This document shows positions 25,905-37,282 of a stretch of DNA of 64,000 nucleotides, in pieces; position 1 is the stretch's first letter, and each line of letters opens with the position of its first letter. The position numbers were made by a program, and so were the translations under genes. The notes under the pieces were generated by a model. The model had not been told where the DNA came from. It searched no databases and saw only the letters and a program-made list of their open reading frames with translations. Source of the DNA: Rossellomorea aquimaris (GTDB lineage: Bacteria; Bacillota; Bacilli; Bacillales; Bacillaceae_B); the NCBI RefSeq assembly GCF_008180865.1, contig NZ_VTEX01000005.1:1-64000 (forward strand). Direction: 5' to 3'.

Positions 25905-28262
25905 TTATTTGAATTGAACGACTGTTACGCCGGTTCCACCTTCACCTGCATCCCCGAAACGAATGTTTTTGACAGATCGGTGATTTTTTAAGTATTCCTG
26001 CACACCTTGCCTTAAAGCCCCCGTACCTTTCCCATGAATGATGGAAACGCGGGGATAACCGGCAAGAAGCGCATCGTCGATGTATTTCTCCACTCTGGAT
26101 AATGCATTTTCGAAACGCTCACCACGTAGATCAAGCTCAAGGCTGACGTGAAAATCTTTCCCTTTCACTGTGGCCAGTGGTTTCGTCTCTACCTTCTGTT
26201 GAGATTGGATGAATTCAAGATCTGATTCCTTCACCTTCATTTTCATGATGCCCATCTGAACTTGCCATTCTTTCGCAGACACTCGTTCGACCAAGTGACC
26301 TTTTTGATCAAAGCTTAAGACTTTGACTTCGTCCCCTGGTTTTAACTCATGCTTCGCCTGATTGACTTTCTTCTTTTGACCGGATGTTTTCAATTTCGGT
26401 GTAGCATCTTCCAATTGTTTCTTCGCCTGGATCAGTTCATGCTCCTTGATTTGAGCTGATTTTTCATGCTGCATTTTTCGTAAATCTTTGATCACTTGTT
26501 CAGCTTCTGCTTTCGCCTTTTCAACGACTTCAGTGGCTTTTTGTTGAGCTTTTTCATACAGTGTATCCTTTTTCTCATAATACTCCATCATTTGCTTCTG
26601 CATATCTTTATGCATTTTCTCGGCTTGTCTTAAAAGTTCATGGGCTTCCTCAAGCTCCCGTTCACCCTGACGTCTGCTGTCTTCGAGGGAAGCAATCATA
26701 TTTTCTACTTCTTTACTATCCGTTCCGATATGGGACTTCGCTCTCTGAATGACTGAATCTGAAAGCCCTAAACGCTTCGAAATCTCAAATGCATTACTTC
26801 TTCCCGGGACCCCGAGCAAAAGCTTATAGGTAGGACTTAATGTTTCTACATTAAATTCCACACTTGCATTCACGACTCCTTCACGATTGTACCCATATGC
26901 TTTTAATTCAGGATAGTGAGTGGTAGCAACGACCCTTGCACCCGTTCCATGTACTTCATCCAAAATGGAGATGGCAAGTGCGGCACCTTCTTGAGGATCT
27001 GTACCGGCACCCAGTTCATCAAACAGCACTAAACTCTCATGATCTACCTTTTTAAGGATCTCCACGATATTGACCATATGAGAAGAAAAGGTACTTAAAC
27101 TTTGTTCAATCGATTGCTCATCCCCGATATCCGCATAGATGGTACGGAAGACGCCCACTTCTGATCCATCGAGAGCCGGGATCGGGAGACCGGCCTGTGC
27201 CATTAAGCTCGTTAATCCTAATGTTTTCAGGGTAACGGTTTTCCCCCCGGTATTTGGCCCTGTGATGACAATGGAAGAAAAGTCAGTCCCCAACTCGATG
27301 TCATTCGCCACCGCTTCATCTATCGGCAGAAGAGGATGCCGGGCTTTGTTCAGCCTCACCCGGCGTTCATTATTGATCGTCGGTTTAGACCCTTTAATGG
27401 AACGTCCGAACTTCGCTTTGGTGAACATGAAATCAATGTCTGAAAGGACGCTGACAATTAAGAGCAGCTCTTCTCCTGATTCTTGCACACTTTCAGACAG
27501 CTCCAGGAGAATCTTTTCAATTTCAGATTGCTCTTTTAATCGAAGCTCGCGAAGTTGATTATTCAATTGAACGATGGCTTCCGGTTCAATAAATAACGTT
27601 TGACCCGATGATGACTGGTCATGAATGATCCCGCCATATTGACCCCTGTACTCTTGTTTAACCGGAATCACATATCGATCGTTACGAATGGTAATGATCG
27701 CATCGGATAACATTTTTTGAGCATTGGAAGAGCGGATCATTCGTTCAAGCTTCTCCCGGATCCGTCCTTCATTGGCCCGTAGCTGAGTACGGATCGTGCG
27801 GAGTGCTTCACTTGCTGTATCAAGGATTTCCCCGTTATCATCCACGACTTTCCTTATATCCTGTTCTAAATAGGGAAGAGGAATGACCGTTCCCATTTTC
27901 TCCTGCAGAAGGGGAATGTCCACCTCTTCTTCCAATAACTCCTCTACAAAAAGCGTCAGCTTCCTGCTGGTCCTGATCGTACTCGCTACCTGAACGAATT
28001 CAGAAGGGGACAGCATTCCGCCTATTTGAGCACGCTTGACGTGTGGACGAATATCGAAAATCCCGCCTAATGGTGCATGACCCTTCAACCTGAGGATGGT
28101 CATGGCTTCATCTGTTTCTTCGTGAAGAGCTGTAATTTCTTCGTACTCAACGGAAGGCATGAGAGAAGATACCTTAGCATGACCGAGTGCAGATGCAGCA
28201 TATTGCTTTAATAGTTCTTTGATTTTATCAAACTCTAACGTTTTTAATACTTTAGAATTCAC
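25905..28262 (-). CDS. mutSB: Endonuclease MutS2 / ribosome rescue factor MutSB
   Basis: 785 residues. MutS-like core with Walker A GPNTGGKT (about 332-339) and Walker B '[13 protein letters not shown]', then a long coiled coil (about 510-640). A C-terminal Smr nuclease domain follows, with LDLRGER and '[14 protein letters not shown]' motifs. It lacks the mismatch-recognition domain of MutS1. Family members act in recombination control and, in B. subtilis, on collided ribosomes. Start is GTG. It follows polX by 20 bases in the zapA-cvpA-polX-mutSB order. Confidence 0.96.
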   Translation of the reverse strand: MNSKVLKTLEFDKIKELLKQYAASALGHAKVSSLMPSVEYEEITALHEETDEAMTILRLKGHAPLGGIFDIRPHVKRAQIGGMLSPSEFVQVASTIRTSRKLTLFVEELLEEEVDIPLLQEKMGTVIPLPYLEQDIRKVVDDNGEILDTASEALRTIRTQLRANEGRIREKLERMIRSSNAQKMLSDAIITIRNDRYVIPVKQEYRGQYGGIIHDQSSSGQTLFIEPEAIVQLNNQLRELRLKEQSEIEKILLELSESVQESGEELLLIVSVLSDIDFMFTKAKFGRSIKGSKPTINNERRVRLNKARHPLLPIDEAVANDIELGTDFSSIVITGPNTGGKTVTLKTLGLTSLMAQAGLPIPALDGSEVGVFRTIYADIGDEQSIEQSLSTFSSHMVNIVEILKKVDHESLVLFDELGAGTDPQEGAALAISILDEVHGTGARVVATTHYPELKAYGYNREGVVNASVEFNVETLSPTYKLLLGVPGRSNAFEISKRLGLSDSVIQRAKSHIGTDSKEVENMIASLEDSRRQGERELEEAHELLRQAEKMHKDMQKQMMEYYEKKDTLYEKAQQKATEVVEKAKAEAEQVIKDLRKMQHEKSAQIKEHELIQAKKQLEDATPKLKTSGQKKKVNQAKHELKPGDEVKVLSFDQKGHLVERVSAKEWQVQMGIMKMKVKESDLEFIQSQQKVETKPLATVKGKDFHVSLELDLRGERFENALSRVEKYIDDALLAGYPRVSIIHGKGTGALRQGVQEYLKNHRSVKNIRFGDAGEGGTGVTVVQFK

Positions 28263-28282
28263 GGAATGTATTCCACCTTTTA

Positions 28283-30001
28283 TCAGTTTCGCTTAATAAA
28301 TTTGATTAACTCTTTTTTATCCCATGTATTGATGACAGTATCTTTCTTGATCCAGCCTTTTCGAGCTGTCCCGATTCCAACCTTCATGAATTCCAGGTGA
28401 TCGATACTGTGTGCATCTGTGTTGATGACGAGCTTTACATTCTGTTCCTCGGCTTTTCGGATATTTTCTGCAGACAGATCCAGCCGATTCGGATTTGCAT
28501 TAAGCTCCAATGCCGTATCCGTTTCTTTCGCCAACTGGATAAGAAGATCCATATCTACGTCATAACCTTCTCTTCTGCCAATGATTCTCCCTGTTGGATG
28601 AGCGATGATATCCACATGGGCACTCTTCAGGGCAGTGGTCAGCCTCTCCATGATCTTTTCTTGGGATTGTGAAAAGCTCGAATGAATCGAGGCAATCACA
28701 AGGTCTACTTTTTCAAGAATGTCATCCTCATAATCCAATGTACCATCAGGAAGAATATCCATCTCGATTCCTGAAAGGACTTCTATATCATCATACTTCT
28801 TGTTGATTTCTTTAATTTCATCGATTTGCTTAAGTAATCGTTCTGTAGTCAGCCCGTTTGCCACACGTAAGTACTGGGAGTGATCTGTGATGGCCATGTA
28901 TTGATAACCTTTGGCACGGCAAGCCTCTACCATTTCTTCAATCGAAAATGCACCATCCGACCAGGTGGAGTGCATATGAAGATCCCCTTTTATATCTTCT
29001 AATGTGATGAGGGAATAATCCTTATGGAACTCTTCCACTTCTTTCCCGTCTTCCCGCAGTTCTGGTGGGATCAAGGGCAAATCAAAATGGTGATAAAATT
29101 CTTCCTCGGTTTTAAATGTCTTTATCTCACCGGTTTCACTATTCTCTACGCCATATTCACTGATCTTTTCCCCGCGTTCTTTGGCAAGCTGGCGCATGCG
29201 GACATTATGATCCTTTGAACCGGTAAAATGGTGAAGGGCAGTAGCATATTCTTCAGTCTTTACGATTCGAAAATCGATGCTGACATCCCAATGATAGGAA
29301 AGAGTCAGAGAAACTTTTGTTTCCCCTGCTGCTATGGTTTCTACGATATTGGGCAGCTTCAACAGACCTTCTTTTACTTCTTGGGGATGCTCAGTTGCCA
29401 GAATGAAATCAAGGTCCTTGATGGTTTCTCTCATTCTCCTTAAGCTTCCCGCTCTTGAAAAGGTTTGGATGCTGTCCATACCGAGAAGAAAACCTTCAAT
29501 CTCCTCAGCGATCCCGTTCATAAAAGCGATCGGCAGACGGTCAGGTCTCTTGCCAACCTGTTCGATGGATGCCAGGATCTTCTCTTCCGTCTTCTTACCG
29601 AAGCCTGCTAAACCTTGTACTTTATTTGCTTTACACGCTTGCTCCAGATCTTCTATATTTTCTACCCCAAGTTCACTATAAAGCTTGGCAATTTTCTTTC
29701 CACCTAATCCAGGTAATTGAAGGAGGGGGATCAATCCCTTTGGAACTTCTTCCTTTAACTCTTCAAGGACAGAAGATGTGCCTTCGTTTATGTATTCCTC
29801 GATTACTCCAGCCGTTCCTTTGCCGATTCCGTTCAGCTTCGTAAAGTCACTGATTTCCTGTAAGCTACGGTCATCATTCTCAAGTGCCGCCGCCGCTTTT
29901 CGGTAGGCAGAGATTTTAAATGAATTCTCGCCTTTCAATTCCATATATATCGCGATTTGCTCTAATAATTTTATAATATCTTTTTTATTCAAGAGATTCA
30001 C
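28283..30001 (-). CDS. polX: DNA polymerase/3'-5' exonuclease PolX
   Basis: A repair polymerase of family X for gap filling, with its own proofreading. It has 572 residues, close to the B. subtilis enzyme (YshC). N-terminal 8-kDa and helix-hairpin-helix regions ('[19 protein letters not shown]', '[20 protein letters not shown]', '[16 protein letters not shown]'). The nucleotidyltransferase part has '[17 protein letters not shown]' with catalytic aspartates. A C-terminal PHP nuclease domain starts at '[11 protein letters not shown]' and continues with 'ITDHSQY', 'GIEMDIL', 'IAHPTGR' and 'NTDAHS'. Confidence 0.96.
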   Translation of the reverse strand: MNLLNKKDIIKLLEQIAIYMELKGENSFKISAYRKAAAALENDDRSLQEISDFTKLNGIGKGTAGVIEEYINEGTSSVLEELKEEVPKGLIPLLQLPGLGGKKIAKLYSELGVENIEDLEQACKANKVQGLAGFGKKTEEKILASIEQVGKRPDRLPIAFMNGIAEEIEGFLLGMDSIQTFSRAGSLRRMRETIKDLDFILATEHPQEVKEGLLKLPNIVETIAAGETKVSLTLSYHWDVSIDFRIVKTEEYATALHHFTGSKDHNVRMRQLAKERGEKISEYGVENSETGEIKTFKTEEEFYHHFDLPLIPPELREDGKEVEEFHKDYSLITLEDIKGDLHMHSTWSDGAFSIEEMVEACRAKGYQYMAITDHSQYLRVANGLTTERLLKQIDEIKEINKKYDDIEVLSGIEMDILPDGTLDYEDDILEKVDLVIASIHSSFSQSQEKIMERLTTALKSAHVDIIAHPTGRIIGRREGYDVDMDLLIQLAKETDTALELNANPNRLDLSAENIRKAEEQNVKLVINTDAHSIDHLEFMKVGIGTARKGWIKKDTVINTWDKKELIKFIKRN

Positions 30002-30106
30002 CTACTAACTTAGAATTAACGATTAGGGTCCTTTATGACTCCCCGTCAGTTGCAAAAGCAAAACGATCCCATCTATATAGTAGCAAAATTGATAAAAAAA
30101 GAAAAA

Positions 30107-30182
30107 AGACTGACTTATAAGATGAATAAATCCGCCAAGGCATCCCTAACGAATTTGAATTGCATACTTATAGTCAGCCCCT
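30107..30182 (-). repeat. Long hairpin after cvpA (terminator-like repeat)
   Basis: A 76-base hairpin. The base stem GACTGACTTATAAG (30108-30121) pairs with 30167-30180 with one bulge, the interior pairs imperfectly, and the core contains CCGCCAAGG. A T-run follows on the - strand. Same layout and base-stem sequence (GACTGACT) as the hairpin at 10120-10196. It lies just after the cvpA stop, so it may limit transcription into polX. Confidence 0.6.
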
Positions 30183-30185
30183 TCT

Positions 30186-30725
30186 TCAGGCTACATATTC
30201 AATCCACCAAGATTTCACCAAATCAGAGAAAACAGGAGTATGTTTAACCATCGCTTGCGCAATAAATGAGTTATTAATGAATGTTTGAACCGACTCGATC
30301 GGCAATAATACGGCAATGAATAATAGTATGAAGATCATTAAATATGCTTCAATAAAGCCTAATACCCCTCCGCCAAGAACATTCAACTGCTTTAATAAAG
30401 GAAGATGTGCGACAAAATCGAGCATCGATCCAATGATTTGAAGAATGATCCGGGCTGCGAAGAAAATCATTGCAAATGCGATCACACGATAATAAGCCTG
30501 ATCTAAATTGGTAGACTCAAAAATCATATTCAATGTGGATTGCTCGTCCAATACAGGATAAGGAATCCATAATGTTAACTTCGGTGCAAGCTGATCATAA
30601 TATATGTATGCTACAATAAAAGAAACAATAAATCCGAATATGTGGACCACCTGCAAAATGAATCCACGTTTTAAACCTATTAAAAATCCTATCACCAGGA
30701 TGATTAACAAAGCTAAATCCAGCAT
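30186..30725 (-). CDS. yshB: CvpA-family membrane protein YshB
   Basis: 179 residues with four hydrophobic segments (about 2-22, 28-48, 75-96, 103-135), the CvpA (colicin V production) layout. It begins 8 bases after zapA, as in B. subtilis. CvpA proteins are linked with envelope homeostasis, but the biochemical role is not known. A large hairpin follows directly after the stop. Confidence 0.88.
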   Translation of the reverse strand: MLDLALLIILVIGFLIGLKRGFILQVVHIFGFIVSFIVAYIYYDQLAPKLTLWIPYPVLDEQSTLNMIFESTNLDQAYYRVIAFAMIFFAARIILQIIGSMLDFVAHLPLLKQLNVLGGGVLGFIEAYLMIFILLFIAVLLPIESVQTFINNSFIAQAMVKHTPVFSDLVKSWWIEYVA

Positions 30726-30732
30726 CTTTTTT

Positions 30733-30993
30733 TCAATCCTTTAAACGTTTGATTTCTCGTTCCAGCTCTTCAAACTTTTCTTGTAGTTTGAGATAATCAT
30801 TTACGGCATTCACCGCTGTCAGAACGGCAAGCCTGCTTGTGTCGAGAGATGGATTCATGGAGTTTATTTCTCTCATCTTGTCATCCACTTTAGAACAAAC
30901 AAATCGGATTTGACTAGTTGATTCAGTCCCAACAATCGTATATTGTTGACCATATATGTCTACAGTGGTGCGATTTTTTTGTTGTTCAGACAA
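30733..30993 (-). CDS. zapA: Cell division protein ZapA
   Basis: FtsZ-binding protein that promotes Z-ring bundling. It has 86 residues. The N-terminal globular part '[14 protein letters not shown]' is followed by a C-terminal coiled coil (about 62-85). Start is TTG with a G-rich ribosome site nine bases upstream. First gene of the zapA-yshB-polX-mutSB-yshE series. Divergent from rnhC. Confidence 0.93.
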   Translation of the reverse strand: MSEQQKNRTTVDIYGQQYTIVGTESTSQIRFVCSKVDDKMREINSMNPSLDTSRLAVLTAVNAVNDYLKLQEKFEELEREIKRLKD

Positions 30994-31064
30994 CCTGAAA
31001 GCCCCCCATTCATAAGAATCCTAAACATAATCATACCACGAAATCTTTTGATTTTGGAAGGAAT

Positions 31065-31093
31065 TTGTCATATTAGCTCACATTTTTTATTAT
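31065..31093 (+). promoter_or_regulatory. Sigma-A promoter of rnhC
   Basis: TTGTCA, 17-bp spacer, TATTAT, with the rnhC ribosome site 19 bases beyond. Confidence 0.82.
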
Positions 31094-31125
31094 ATACAAG
31101 AATTTTGTCACAAGGAGAGAGGAAC

Positions 31126-32049
31126 TTGGCTAATACCGTCATTCAAGCAAACAAAGAAACAATCGAGAAAATGAAAGGCCACTACAAAAACGTATTAACG
31201 AACAAACTGCCACCGGGTGCCGTTTTTGTAGCAAAGCCATCCGGATGCACGATCACTGCCTATAAATCGGGGAAAGTGTTGTTTCAGGGATCTAACGGAG
31301 AAGGAGAGTCAAGTCAGTGGGGCAAAGTTGAGGCTCCAAAGGTAAAATCGCCTTCCAAGGGTACGACGACACTGCCTGAAAACTTCGCCGACTGGTCTGT
31401 CATCGGATCAGATGAAGTGGGCACAGGCGACTTCTTCGGGCCGATCACGGTGGTAAGTGCTTACGTGAAGAGAGAGCACCTTCCCCTTATGAAGGAACTT
31501 GGAGTAAAGGATTCCAAAAATTTATCCGACCCTCAAATCATCAAAATAGCCAGGGATTTAATAGCCGCCATACCATATTCACTACTAATTCTGCATAACC
31601 CTAAATACAATGCGATGCAAGCCAAAGGAATGACACAGGGGAAGATGAAGGCTCTCTTGCACAATCAGGCGATCCTGAATCTTTTGGAAAAAATGGCCCC
31701 TGAACTACCTGAAGGAATATTGATTGATCAGTTTGTCGAAAAGAATACATACTACAAACATATTTCTGCACAAAAGAAAATCCAACGGGACCGCGTGTAT
31801 TTCAGCACAAAAGGTGAAAGCATCCATCTTGCTGTAGCCGCTGCCTCAATCATCGCACGTTTCGCCTTCTTAAAGGAAATGGACAAATTGAGTGAAAAAG
31901 CTGGTGTCGAAATACCTAAAGGTGCCGGTAAGCATGTAGACGTTGCAGCTGCGAAAATCATTAAACGAAAAGGGATTGAAGAATTAAAATCTATGACGAA
32001 ATGGCATTTTGCCAATAGTGAAAAGGCGATAAAGTTAGCCGGGAAATAA
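31126..32049 (+). CDS. rnhC: Ribonuclease HIII
   Basis: Removes RNA from RNA-DNA hybrids and R-loops. 307 residues from a TTG start (31126) that has AAGGAG eight bases upstream. The open frame extends 61 codons further but that stretch overlaps the promoter and is not part of the family. The N-terminal TBP-like substrate-binding domain (about 1-85, GCTITAYKSGKVLFQG) precedes the RNase H domain with 'GSDEVGTGDFFGP', where the catalytic Asp-Glu pair lies, and 'GVKDSKNLSD'. It is one of few + strand genes, divergent from zapA. Confidence 0.96.
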   Translation: MANTVIQANKETIEKMKGHYKNVLTNKLPPGAVFVAKPSGCTITAYKSGKVLFQGSNGEGESSQWGKVEAPKVKSPSKGTTTLPENFADWSVIGSDEVGTGDFFGPITVVSAYVKREHLPLMKELGVKDSKNLSDPQIIKIARDLIAAIPYSLLILHNPKYNAMQAKGMTQGKMKALLHNQAILNLLEKMAPELPEGILIDQFVEKNTYYKHISAQKKIQRDRVYFSTKGESIHLAVAAASIIARFAFLKEMDKLSEKAGVEIPKGAGKHVDVAAAKIIKRKGIEELKSMTKWHFANSEKAIKLAGK

Positions 32050-32051
32050 AT

Positions 32052-32084
32052 AATATCCCCATCGGTTATGCCGGTGGGGATTTC
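32052..32084 (+). terminator. rnhC terminator
   Basis: An 11-bp stem (32054-32064 with 32071-32081, one G-T pair) followed by TTTCTCTTT, right after the rnhC stop. Confidence 0.82.
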
Positions 32085-32114
32085 TCTTTGGATGGCAGTG
32101 TTATCTTGGATTCA

Positions 32115-32218
32115 CCAGTTGAATTATGGATGATATTTTCCTGATGAAATTTCCGGAATGTTCTCCTGTTGAAATCACTTCAATATTCGCCTGTTAAAAT
32201 TCGTTCATTTTTTAACAG
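32115..32218 (+). repeat. Array of 25-nt degenerate direct repeats (core CCTGTTGAAAT)
   Basis: CCAGTTGAAT at 32115, CCTGATGAAAT at 32140, CCTGTTGAAAT at 32165 and CCTGTTAAAAT at 32190, each exactly 25 bases apart. It closes with the inverted core TTAACAGG near 32211. It lies between the convergent rnhC and pheT ends. Not a multiple of three and no ORF. Confidence 0.88.
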
Positions 32219-32239
32219 GCAAAACCAACTCCAAACAGC

Positions 32240-32270
32240 AAAAAGGTGCCAGACCATTGTCTGACACCTT
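32240..32270 (-). terminator. pheST terminator
   Basis: A 12-bp stem (about 32243-32254 with 32259-32270) of the AAGGTGTCAGAC type with T-run on the - strand, 15 bases after the pheT stop. Confidence 0.9.
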
Positions 32271-32285
32271 CCACTTTGAGCTGTA

Positions 32286-34700
32286 TTACCCTCTCAACTC
32301 TGCTCCGGCTTTTTCCTTCACTGTTTGCAGTACTTTATCATGTACTTTAACCACTTCTTCGTCCGTTAATGTCTTAGCCGGATCGAAGTATTTTAACGAG
32401 AACGCAAGGGATTTCTTGCCTGCTTCCATATGTTCCCCTTCATAAAGATCGAAGACGGATACTTCTTTCAGCAGCTTGCCTCCAGCGTCTTTAATGATGG
32501 ATTCCAATTCTCCCGCTTTCACCTCTGTATCGACTACCAGGGCGATATCTCTTGTAATCGATGGATGGCGCGGGATTGGCGTGTAGCTTAATGCCGGCTT
32601 TTCGTAATGGAAGATTGGTGATGCCTTCAGTTCGAACACATAGGTTTCGTTCAGGTCCAAGGCTTTTTCCGCTTCAGGATGAATCGCTCCAACAAAACCG
32701 ATGACTTCATCGTCCAATAGTATTTCAGCCGTTCTTCCCGGATGCATGCCGTCTATCGCTGCCTGTCGGTAAGAAATTGCTTCAGAAACGCCGATTTCTT
32801 CGAACAGTCCTTCAAGGATACCTTTCGCCACATAGAAGTCAGCAGGCTTCTTTTCTCCTTGCCAAGGATGCAGATGCCAAAGGCCCGTCATAGCCCCTGC
32901 AATATGCTCCTCTTCTTTAGGCAGCTCTTCTCCTGATTCTTGTAAGAAAACGGATCCCACTTCATAAAAGGCAAGTGAGTCATTTTGACGTGCTTTATTG
33001 TACGAAAGCACTTCAAGAAGCTGTGGAATGATGCTTAAGCGGAGATTGCTTCGCTCTTCACTCATCGGCATCAATAAACGGACAGGCTCTCTTACGTCTA
33101 ATGCATATTGTGTTGCTTTCTTATCGTTTGTAAGTGAATAGGTAATCCCTTGCAGGAGTCCTGCTCCCTCTAAATAACGGCGGACCGTACGGCGTTTCAA
33201 CTGATGGTTCGATAGTCCGCCAGGTGTTGATTCTCCCTTGGGAAGAGTCAGCGGAAGGTTGTCATAACCGAATAGACGTGCCACCTCTTCAAGTAAATCT
33301 TCAGGGATTGTAATATCCCCTCTTCTTGTAGGAGCCGTTACAACAAACTTTTCTCCATTTACTTCTACATCAAATTGAAGTCGGCGGAAGATATCTACAA
33401 CTGTGTCAGCCGAGATGGACGTTCCTAGTGAAGAATTGATTTTTTCTAACGTAATCTCAACTCTAACAGGCTCAACTTCAAGTTCGTTAAATAATACCGT
33501 TCCTTCAAGCACTTTCCCTTGTGCATATTCTGCCATCAGTTGCGCAGCTCTCTCCCCTGCTTTCAGGACACGATCGGGATCGACTCCCTTTTCATATCGT
33601 GTGCTTGCTTCACTACGCAGTCCGTGATCTTTGGAGGCTCCTCTGACAATCGCCCCGGTGAAATAAGCTGCCTCAAGAAGGACAGTCGTTGTATCGTTTT
33701 GGACCTCAGAATTCGCTCCACCCATCACGCCTGCAAGAGCGACAGGCTCCGTACCATTCGTAATGACAAGCTGGCTGCTGGATAAGGTTCTTTCTGCATC
33801 ATCAAGTGTGACGAATGTCTCCCCTTCAGTCGCACGGCGGACAAGGATCTCCTTCGAACCAAGGCGGTCGTAATCAAATGCGTGAAGAGGCTGACCATAT
33901 TCCAATAACACATAGTTCGTAATATCGACTACGTTATTATGTGGTCGGATCCCGGCTGAGATCAACGCATTTTGCATCCATAATGGCGATGGACCGATTT
34001 TCACATCTTTAATGATTTTAGCACCGTATAGAGGGTTATCTTTTTTCGCCTCCACTTTTACGGATACATAATCCGACGCCTTTTCACTGCCTTCGGATAA
34101 CTCCGTTTGGGGAAGCTTCACTTCACGATCCAAAATGGCCGCTACTTCATACGCCACTCCCAGCATGCTTAAGCAATCAGAACGATTAGGCGTCAAGCCC
34201 AATTCAAGAATCGCATCATCAAGATTCAATAATTCAACTGCATCTCTGCCAACTTCAGCTTCATCCGAGAACACATAAATTCCCTCTGCATGTTCTTTCG
34301 GTACAAGCTTTCCTTCTACTCCAAGCTCTTGAAGGGAACAAATCATCCCGTGAGATGCTTCACCGCGAAGCTTCGCTTTCTTGATTTTGAAGTTACCCGG
34401 CAGGACCGCTCCAACCTTTGCGACAGCCACTTTTTGACCTTTTGCCACGTTTGGTGCTCCGCAAATGATTTGGACAGGTTCTTCTTCTCCTACATCCACT
34501 AAGCATTTATTTAATTTATCCGCATCCGGATGTGGCTCACATTGTAATACATGGCCGACGACCACATTTTTGATATCTTCCCCGATTCGTTCTACACCTT
34601 CAACTTCAATCCCGCTTCTTGTAATCTTCTCTGCTAACTCTTCAGGTGTGACACCCGATAAGTCTACATAATTTTCTAACCATTTATATGAAACAAACAT
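32286..34700 (-). CDS. pheT: Phenylalanine-tRNA ligase beta subunit
   Basis: Partner of PheS in the alpha2-beta2 enzyme that charges tRNA-Phe. It has 804 residues. N-terminal EMAP/tRNA-binding domain (about 40-150), B3/B4 editing domain that hydrolyses mischarged Tyr-tRNA, B5 domain (about 400-480), a catalytic-like core, and a C-terminal anticodon-binding (FDX-ACB) domain starting at '[18 protein letters not shown]'. It follows pheS by 27 bases and ends in a strong terminator. Confidence 0.97.
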   Translation of the reverse strand: MFVSYKWLENYVDLSGVTPEELAEKITRSGIEVEGVERIGEDIKNVVVGHVLQCEPHPDADKLNKCLVDVGEEEPVQIICGAPNVAKGQKVAVAKVGAVLPGNFKIKKAKLRGEASHGMICSLQELGVEGKLVPKEHAEGIYVFSDEAEVGRDAVELLNLDDAILELGLTPNRSDCLSMLGVAYEVAAILDREVKLPQTELSEGSEKASDYVSVKVEAKKDNPLYGAKIIKDVKIGPSPLWMQNALISAGIRPHNNVVDITNYVLLEYGQPLHAFDYDRLGSKEILVRRATEGETFVTLDDAERTLSSSQLVITNGTEPVALAGVMGGANSEVQNDTTTVLLEAAYFTGAIVRGASKDHGLRSEASTRYEKGVDPDRVLKAGERAAQLMAEYAQGKVLEGTVLFNELEVEPVRVEITLEKINSSLGTSISADTVVDIFRRLQFDVEVNGEKFVVTAPTRRGDITIPEDLLEEVARLFGYDNLPLTLPKGESTPGGLSNHQLKRRTVRRYLEGAGLLQGITYSLTNDKKATQYALDVREPVRLLMPMSEERSNLRLSIIPQLLEVLSYNKARQNDSLAFYEVGSVFLQESGEELPKEEEHIAGAMTGLWHLHPWQGEKKPADFYVAKGILEGLFEEIGVSEAISYRQAAIDGMHPGRTAEILLDDEVIGFVGAIHPEAEKALDLNETYVFELKASPIFHYEKPALSYTPIPRHPSITRDIALVVDTEVKAGELESIIKDAGGKLLKEVSVFDLYEGEHMEAGKKSLAFSLKYFDPAKTLTDEEVVKVHDKVLQTVKEKAGAELRG

Positions 34701-34727
34701 GTATTAGTACCTCCTACCGATTTTCTT

Positions 34728-35765
34728 TTACTCTTCTGTTCCGAACTGAGTGACAAAACGCGTGTCGTTAGTGTAGAAATGACGGATATCATCGATTCCG
34801 TATTTCAGCATAGCAATACGTTCAGGTCCCATTCCGAATGCGAAGCCTGTGTATTTCTTTGAATCAAACCCTGCCATTTCGAGTACGTTCGGGTGAACCA
34901 TTCCTGCTCCAAGAATTTCGATCCATCCAGTTCCTTTACATACACGACAGCCTTTACCACCACAGATTTTACATGAGATATCCATCTCGACTGATGGCTC
35001 AGTGAATGGGAAGAAGCTTGGGCGTAAGCGGATTTCACGATCTTCGCCGAACATTTTCTTGGCAAACACATTAAGCGTTCCTTTCAGGTCACTCATGCGG
35101 ATGTCTTCATCAATGACGAGTCCCTCGATTTGAGTGAATTGATGAGAGTGTGTTGCGTCATCTGTATCACGACGATACACTTTCCCTGGACAAATAATTT
35201 TAATTGGTCCTTTTCCTTTGGCCAGTTCCATCGTTCTTGCCTGAACCGGAGAAGTATGAGTACGCAGAAGGGTTTCTTCAGTGATATAGAAAGAATCCTG
35301 CATATCTCGGGCCGGGTGTCCCTTGGGAAGGTTCAGTGCTTCAAAATTATAATAATCCTTTTCCACTTCCGGTCCTTCAGCAACGGTATAGCCCATTCCG
35401 ATAAATAAATCTTCAATTTCTTCCACAATCATCGTAAGCGGATGATGATTTCCCTTTTTAACAGGGCGCCCTGGTAACGTAACATCGATCGTTTCAGATT
35501 GAAGCTTCTTTTCAACCGCTTCTTTTTCAAGAACCGCCTGCTTTGCTTCAATGGTTTCTGTAATGGCTCCACGAACTTCATTCGCAAGGGCCCCCATTTT
35601 TGGACGCTCTTCCGCTGAAAGTTTACCCATTCCTTTTAAGGCTTCGGTTACAGGTCCTTTTTTACCCAGATAAGCTACACGGATATTGTTCAGTTCTTTT
35701 AAGTCCTGTGCTTCGTTCACTTTTTCGATTGCTTCTTGTTGAAGGGATCGTAATTTGTCCTCCAT
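34728..35765 (-). CDS. pheS: Phenylalanine-tRNA ligase alpha subunit
   Basis: Catalytic class II subunit. It has 345 residues. An N-terminal coiled coil (1-90) contacts tRNA. Motif 2 region '[25 protein letters not shown]' and motif 3 '[24 protein letters not shown]' are complete, and the Ala/Gly pocket that selects Phe lies in the latter. AAAGGAGG precedes the ATG. Transcription is governed by a T-box leader upstream. Confidence 0.98.
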   Translation of the reverse strand: MEDKLRSLQQEAIEKVNEAQDLKELNNIRVAYLGKKGPVTEALKGMGKLSAEERPKMGALANEVRGAITETIEAKQAVLEKEAVEKKLQSETIDVTLPGRPVKKGNHHPLTMIVEEIEDLFIGMGYTVAEGPEVEKDYYNFEALNLPKGHPARDMQDSFYITEETLLRTHTSPVQARTMELAKGKGPIKIICPGKVYRRDTDDATHSHQFTQIEGLVIDEDIRMSDLKGTLNVFAKKMFGEDREIRLRPSFFPFTEPSVEMDISCKICGGKGCRVCKGTGWIEILGAGMVHPNVLEMAGFDSKKYTGFAFGMGPERIAMLKYGIDDIRHFYTNDTRFVTQFGTEE

Positions 35766-35828
35766 TTATACTTCCTCCTTTAATGTATATCGTCCGAATG
35801 ATCGTACTGGATTGGTTTAAAAACAAAT

Positions 35829-36122
35829 AAAAAAACCCCATCCCAAAAAGGGACGAGGTTTATATCGCGGTACCACCCTTATAAGCATATCCCATGGTTA
35901 TTTTGCTTTCGCAAAAAACTTATAGGCAGACATGCTCACTTCATTCGGATAACGGCTTTGCCGGAGCATCTTTACATTCATCAAATGAATGGTCCCGATG
36001 CCAACTCGAGAGGTGAAATCTTCACATCATGCGTTCCTAAGAATGCTTTCAGTCCAGGGCATTCTCTCCCTTAAAGAAGGTCATGTGCTACTTTCCTCTT
36101 TCAACGTTTTTTAAGTTATATG
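35829..36122 (-). promoter_or_regulatory. T-box riboswitch leader of pheST
   Basis: Read leftward, Stem I contains a specifier loop with TTC (Phe) in GATTTCACCTCTCGAG. Near the end lies the T-box AAGGGTGGTACCGCG (35867-35881), which pairs with the uncharged tRNA end. A terminator hairpin follows (AACCTCGTCCC... with ...GGGATGGGGTT, about 35834-35860) with a T-run. Uncharged tRNA-Phe should block termination. Confidence 0.95.
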
Positions 36123-36128
36123 TGCATT

Positions 36129-36157
36129 ATTATAGTTAATTTCCAGGCAAATTTCAA
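36129..36157 (-). promoter_or_regulatory. Sigma-A promoter of pheST
   Basis: On the - strand, TTGAAA, 17-bp spacer, TATAAT. It starts 15 bases after the ysgA stop, before the T-box leader. Confidence 0.88.
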
Positions 36158-36172
36158 ACCTTTTCAAGAAAT

Positions 36173-36934
36173 TCACTGCCCATTTTTAAAATAGTATAAT
36201 AAAACCCCCGCAGCGATCGCTACATTTAACGATTCGCTTTTCCCATAAATGGGTATATAGAGATTCTGATCGGTTTCAGTCAAGAGTTCTTTCGACATGC
36301 CATTTCCTTCGTTACCCACTATCAGTGCATAAGAAGATTGGGGCTTGATCGTTGTGTACTCTACACCATTTTCCAGGGCTGTTCCATACACCGGGATGTT
36401 CCGTTCTTTCAACTCAGGAATGGTTTCAGTAAGATCCCTTCTGATAATCGGTATGTGGAAGTGAGCTCCTTGTGCAGAGCGCAAAACCTTAGGGTTATAT
36501 GGATCCACCGTCCCCTTTCCTAACACGACCATATCAATCCCCGCTGCATCGGCCGTCCGAATGATGGTTCCAATATTCCCGGGATCTTGAAGGCCATCCA
36601 GAAGCATGAATGTTTCTGCTTTTTCGCGATCATGCTCATCTTCTTTTTGCTTACAAACAGCAAAAATCCCTTGTGATGTTTCCGTATCTGAAAGGACTTT
36701 TCCAACTTCATCCGACACCATGGTCATGGAAACCGAGTCCACCGTCCATTTCTGAGGAAGATCGATTCCTTCCACTTGGATCAGTTCAAGGACCGTATCC
36801 TCCTGCTTCAATGCTTCTTCCACAAGGTGAAAGCCTTCAATTATGTATGTACGGGTGAGATCCCGTTCTTTTTTGGTCAATAACTTCTTCCACTGCTTCA
36901 CAACAGGATTTTTCGAGGATTGAATATACTTCAA
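36173..36934 (-). CDS. ysgA: TrmH/SpoU-family RNA 2'-O-methyltransferase YsgA
   Basis: A SAM-dependent RNA ribose methyltransferase with trefoil-knot (SPOUT) fold. It has 253 residues. N-terminal substrate-binding domain (about 1-95) and C-terminal catalytic domain with motif 1 'DGLQDPGNIGTIIRTADAAG', motif 2 'ALIVGNEGNGMS' and motif 3 'IPIYGKSESLNVAIA'. The target nucleotide is not evident from sequence. Adjacent to pheS, as in B. subtilis. Confidence 0.92.
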   Translation of the reverse strand: MKYIQSSKNPVVKQWKKLLTKKERDLTRTYIIEGFHLVEEALKQEDTVLELIQVEGIDLPQKWTVDSVSMTMVSDEVGKVLSDTETSQGIFAVCKQKEDEHDREKAETFMLLDGLQDPGNIGTIIRTADAAGIDMVVLGKGTVDPYNPKVLRSAQGAHFHIPIIRRDLTETIPELKERNIPVYGTALENGVEYTTIKPQSSYALIVGNEGNGMSKELLTETDQNLYIPIYGKSESLNVAIAAGVLLYYFKNGQ

Positions 36935-37058
36935 TCGTATCCGCTCCTTTTAATTACTATTCAGGGTCTCATTATACCTTAACTTTCCTACATAATAAAT
37001 TCAATTTGAGACAAGATAACAATGAATTCCTCATCCTAGCAAAAAGGAGAAATGTGTG

Positions 37059-37280
37059 ATGAATCTTAACTTACGAAAAGCAATCATACACAACGTATCT
37101 GGCAACAACCAGGACGAACTGAGAGACACCATCGTCGATGCAATCCAAGGAGGAGAAGAAAAAACCCTTCCTGGACTGGGTGTACTCCTCGAAGTCTTCT
37201 GGCAAAACGCAGATCCACAGGAACAAAAAATGGTCCTCGAAACATTAGAGGAATCATTGCAACAGCGACAAACACAGTAA
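37059..37280 (+). CDS. sspI: Small acid-soluble spore protein SspI
   Basis: A minor SASP found in the spore core, expressed in the forespore. 73 residues from the ATG at 37059 ([21 protein letters not shown]). An in-frame GTG one codon earlier is also possible. AGGAG lies nine bases upstream of the ATG. The segments 'NVSGNNQ', '[12 protein letters not shown]' and '[15 protein letters not shown]' match B. subtilis SspI closely. CATAATA near 36992 could be a sigma-G -10 box, but no good -35 was found. Confidence 0.96.
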   Translation: MNLNLRKAIIHNVSGNNQDELRDTIVDAIQGGEEKTLPGLGVLLEVFWQNADPQEQKMVLETLEESLQQRQTQ

Positions 37281-37282
37281 GA

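Noticed and set aside
30943..31125. Extra 61-codon N-terminal extension of RNase HIII
   Set aside because: The rnhC promoter and ribosome site lie inside it and B. subtilis RnhC starts at the equivalent of 31126.
36985..37000. Sigma-G promoter of sspI
   Set aside because: CATAATA could be a -10 box, but no -35 of the right type lies 15-18 bases upstream, so it was not listed.
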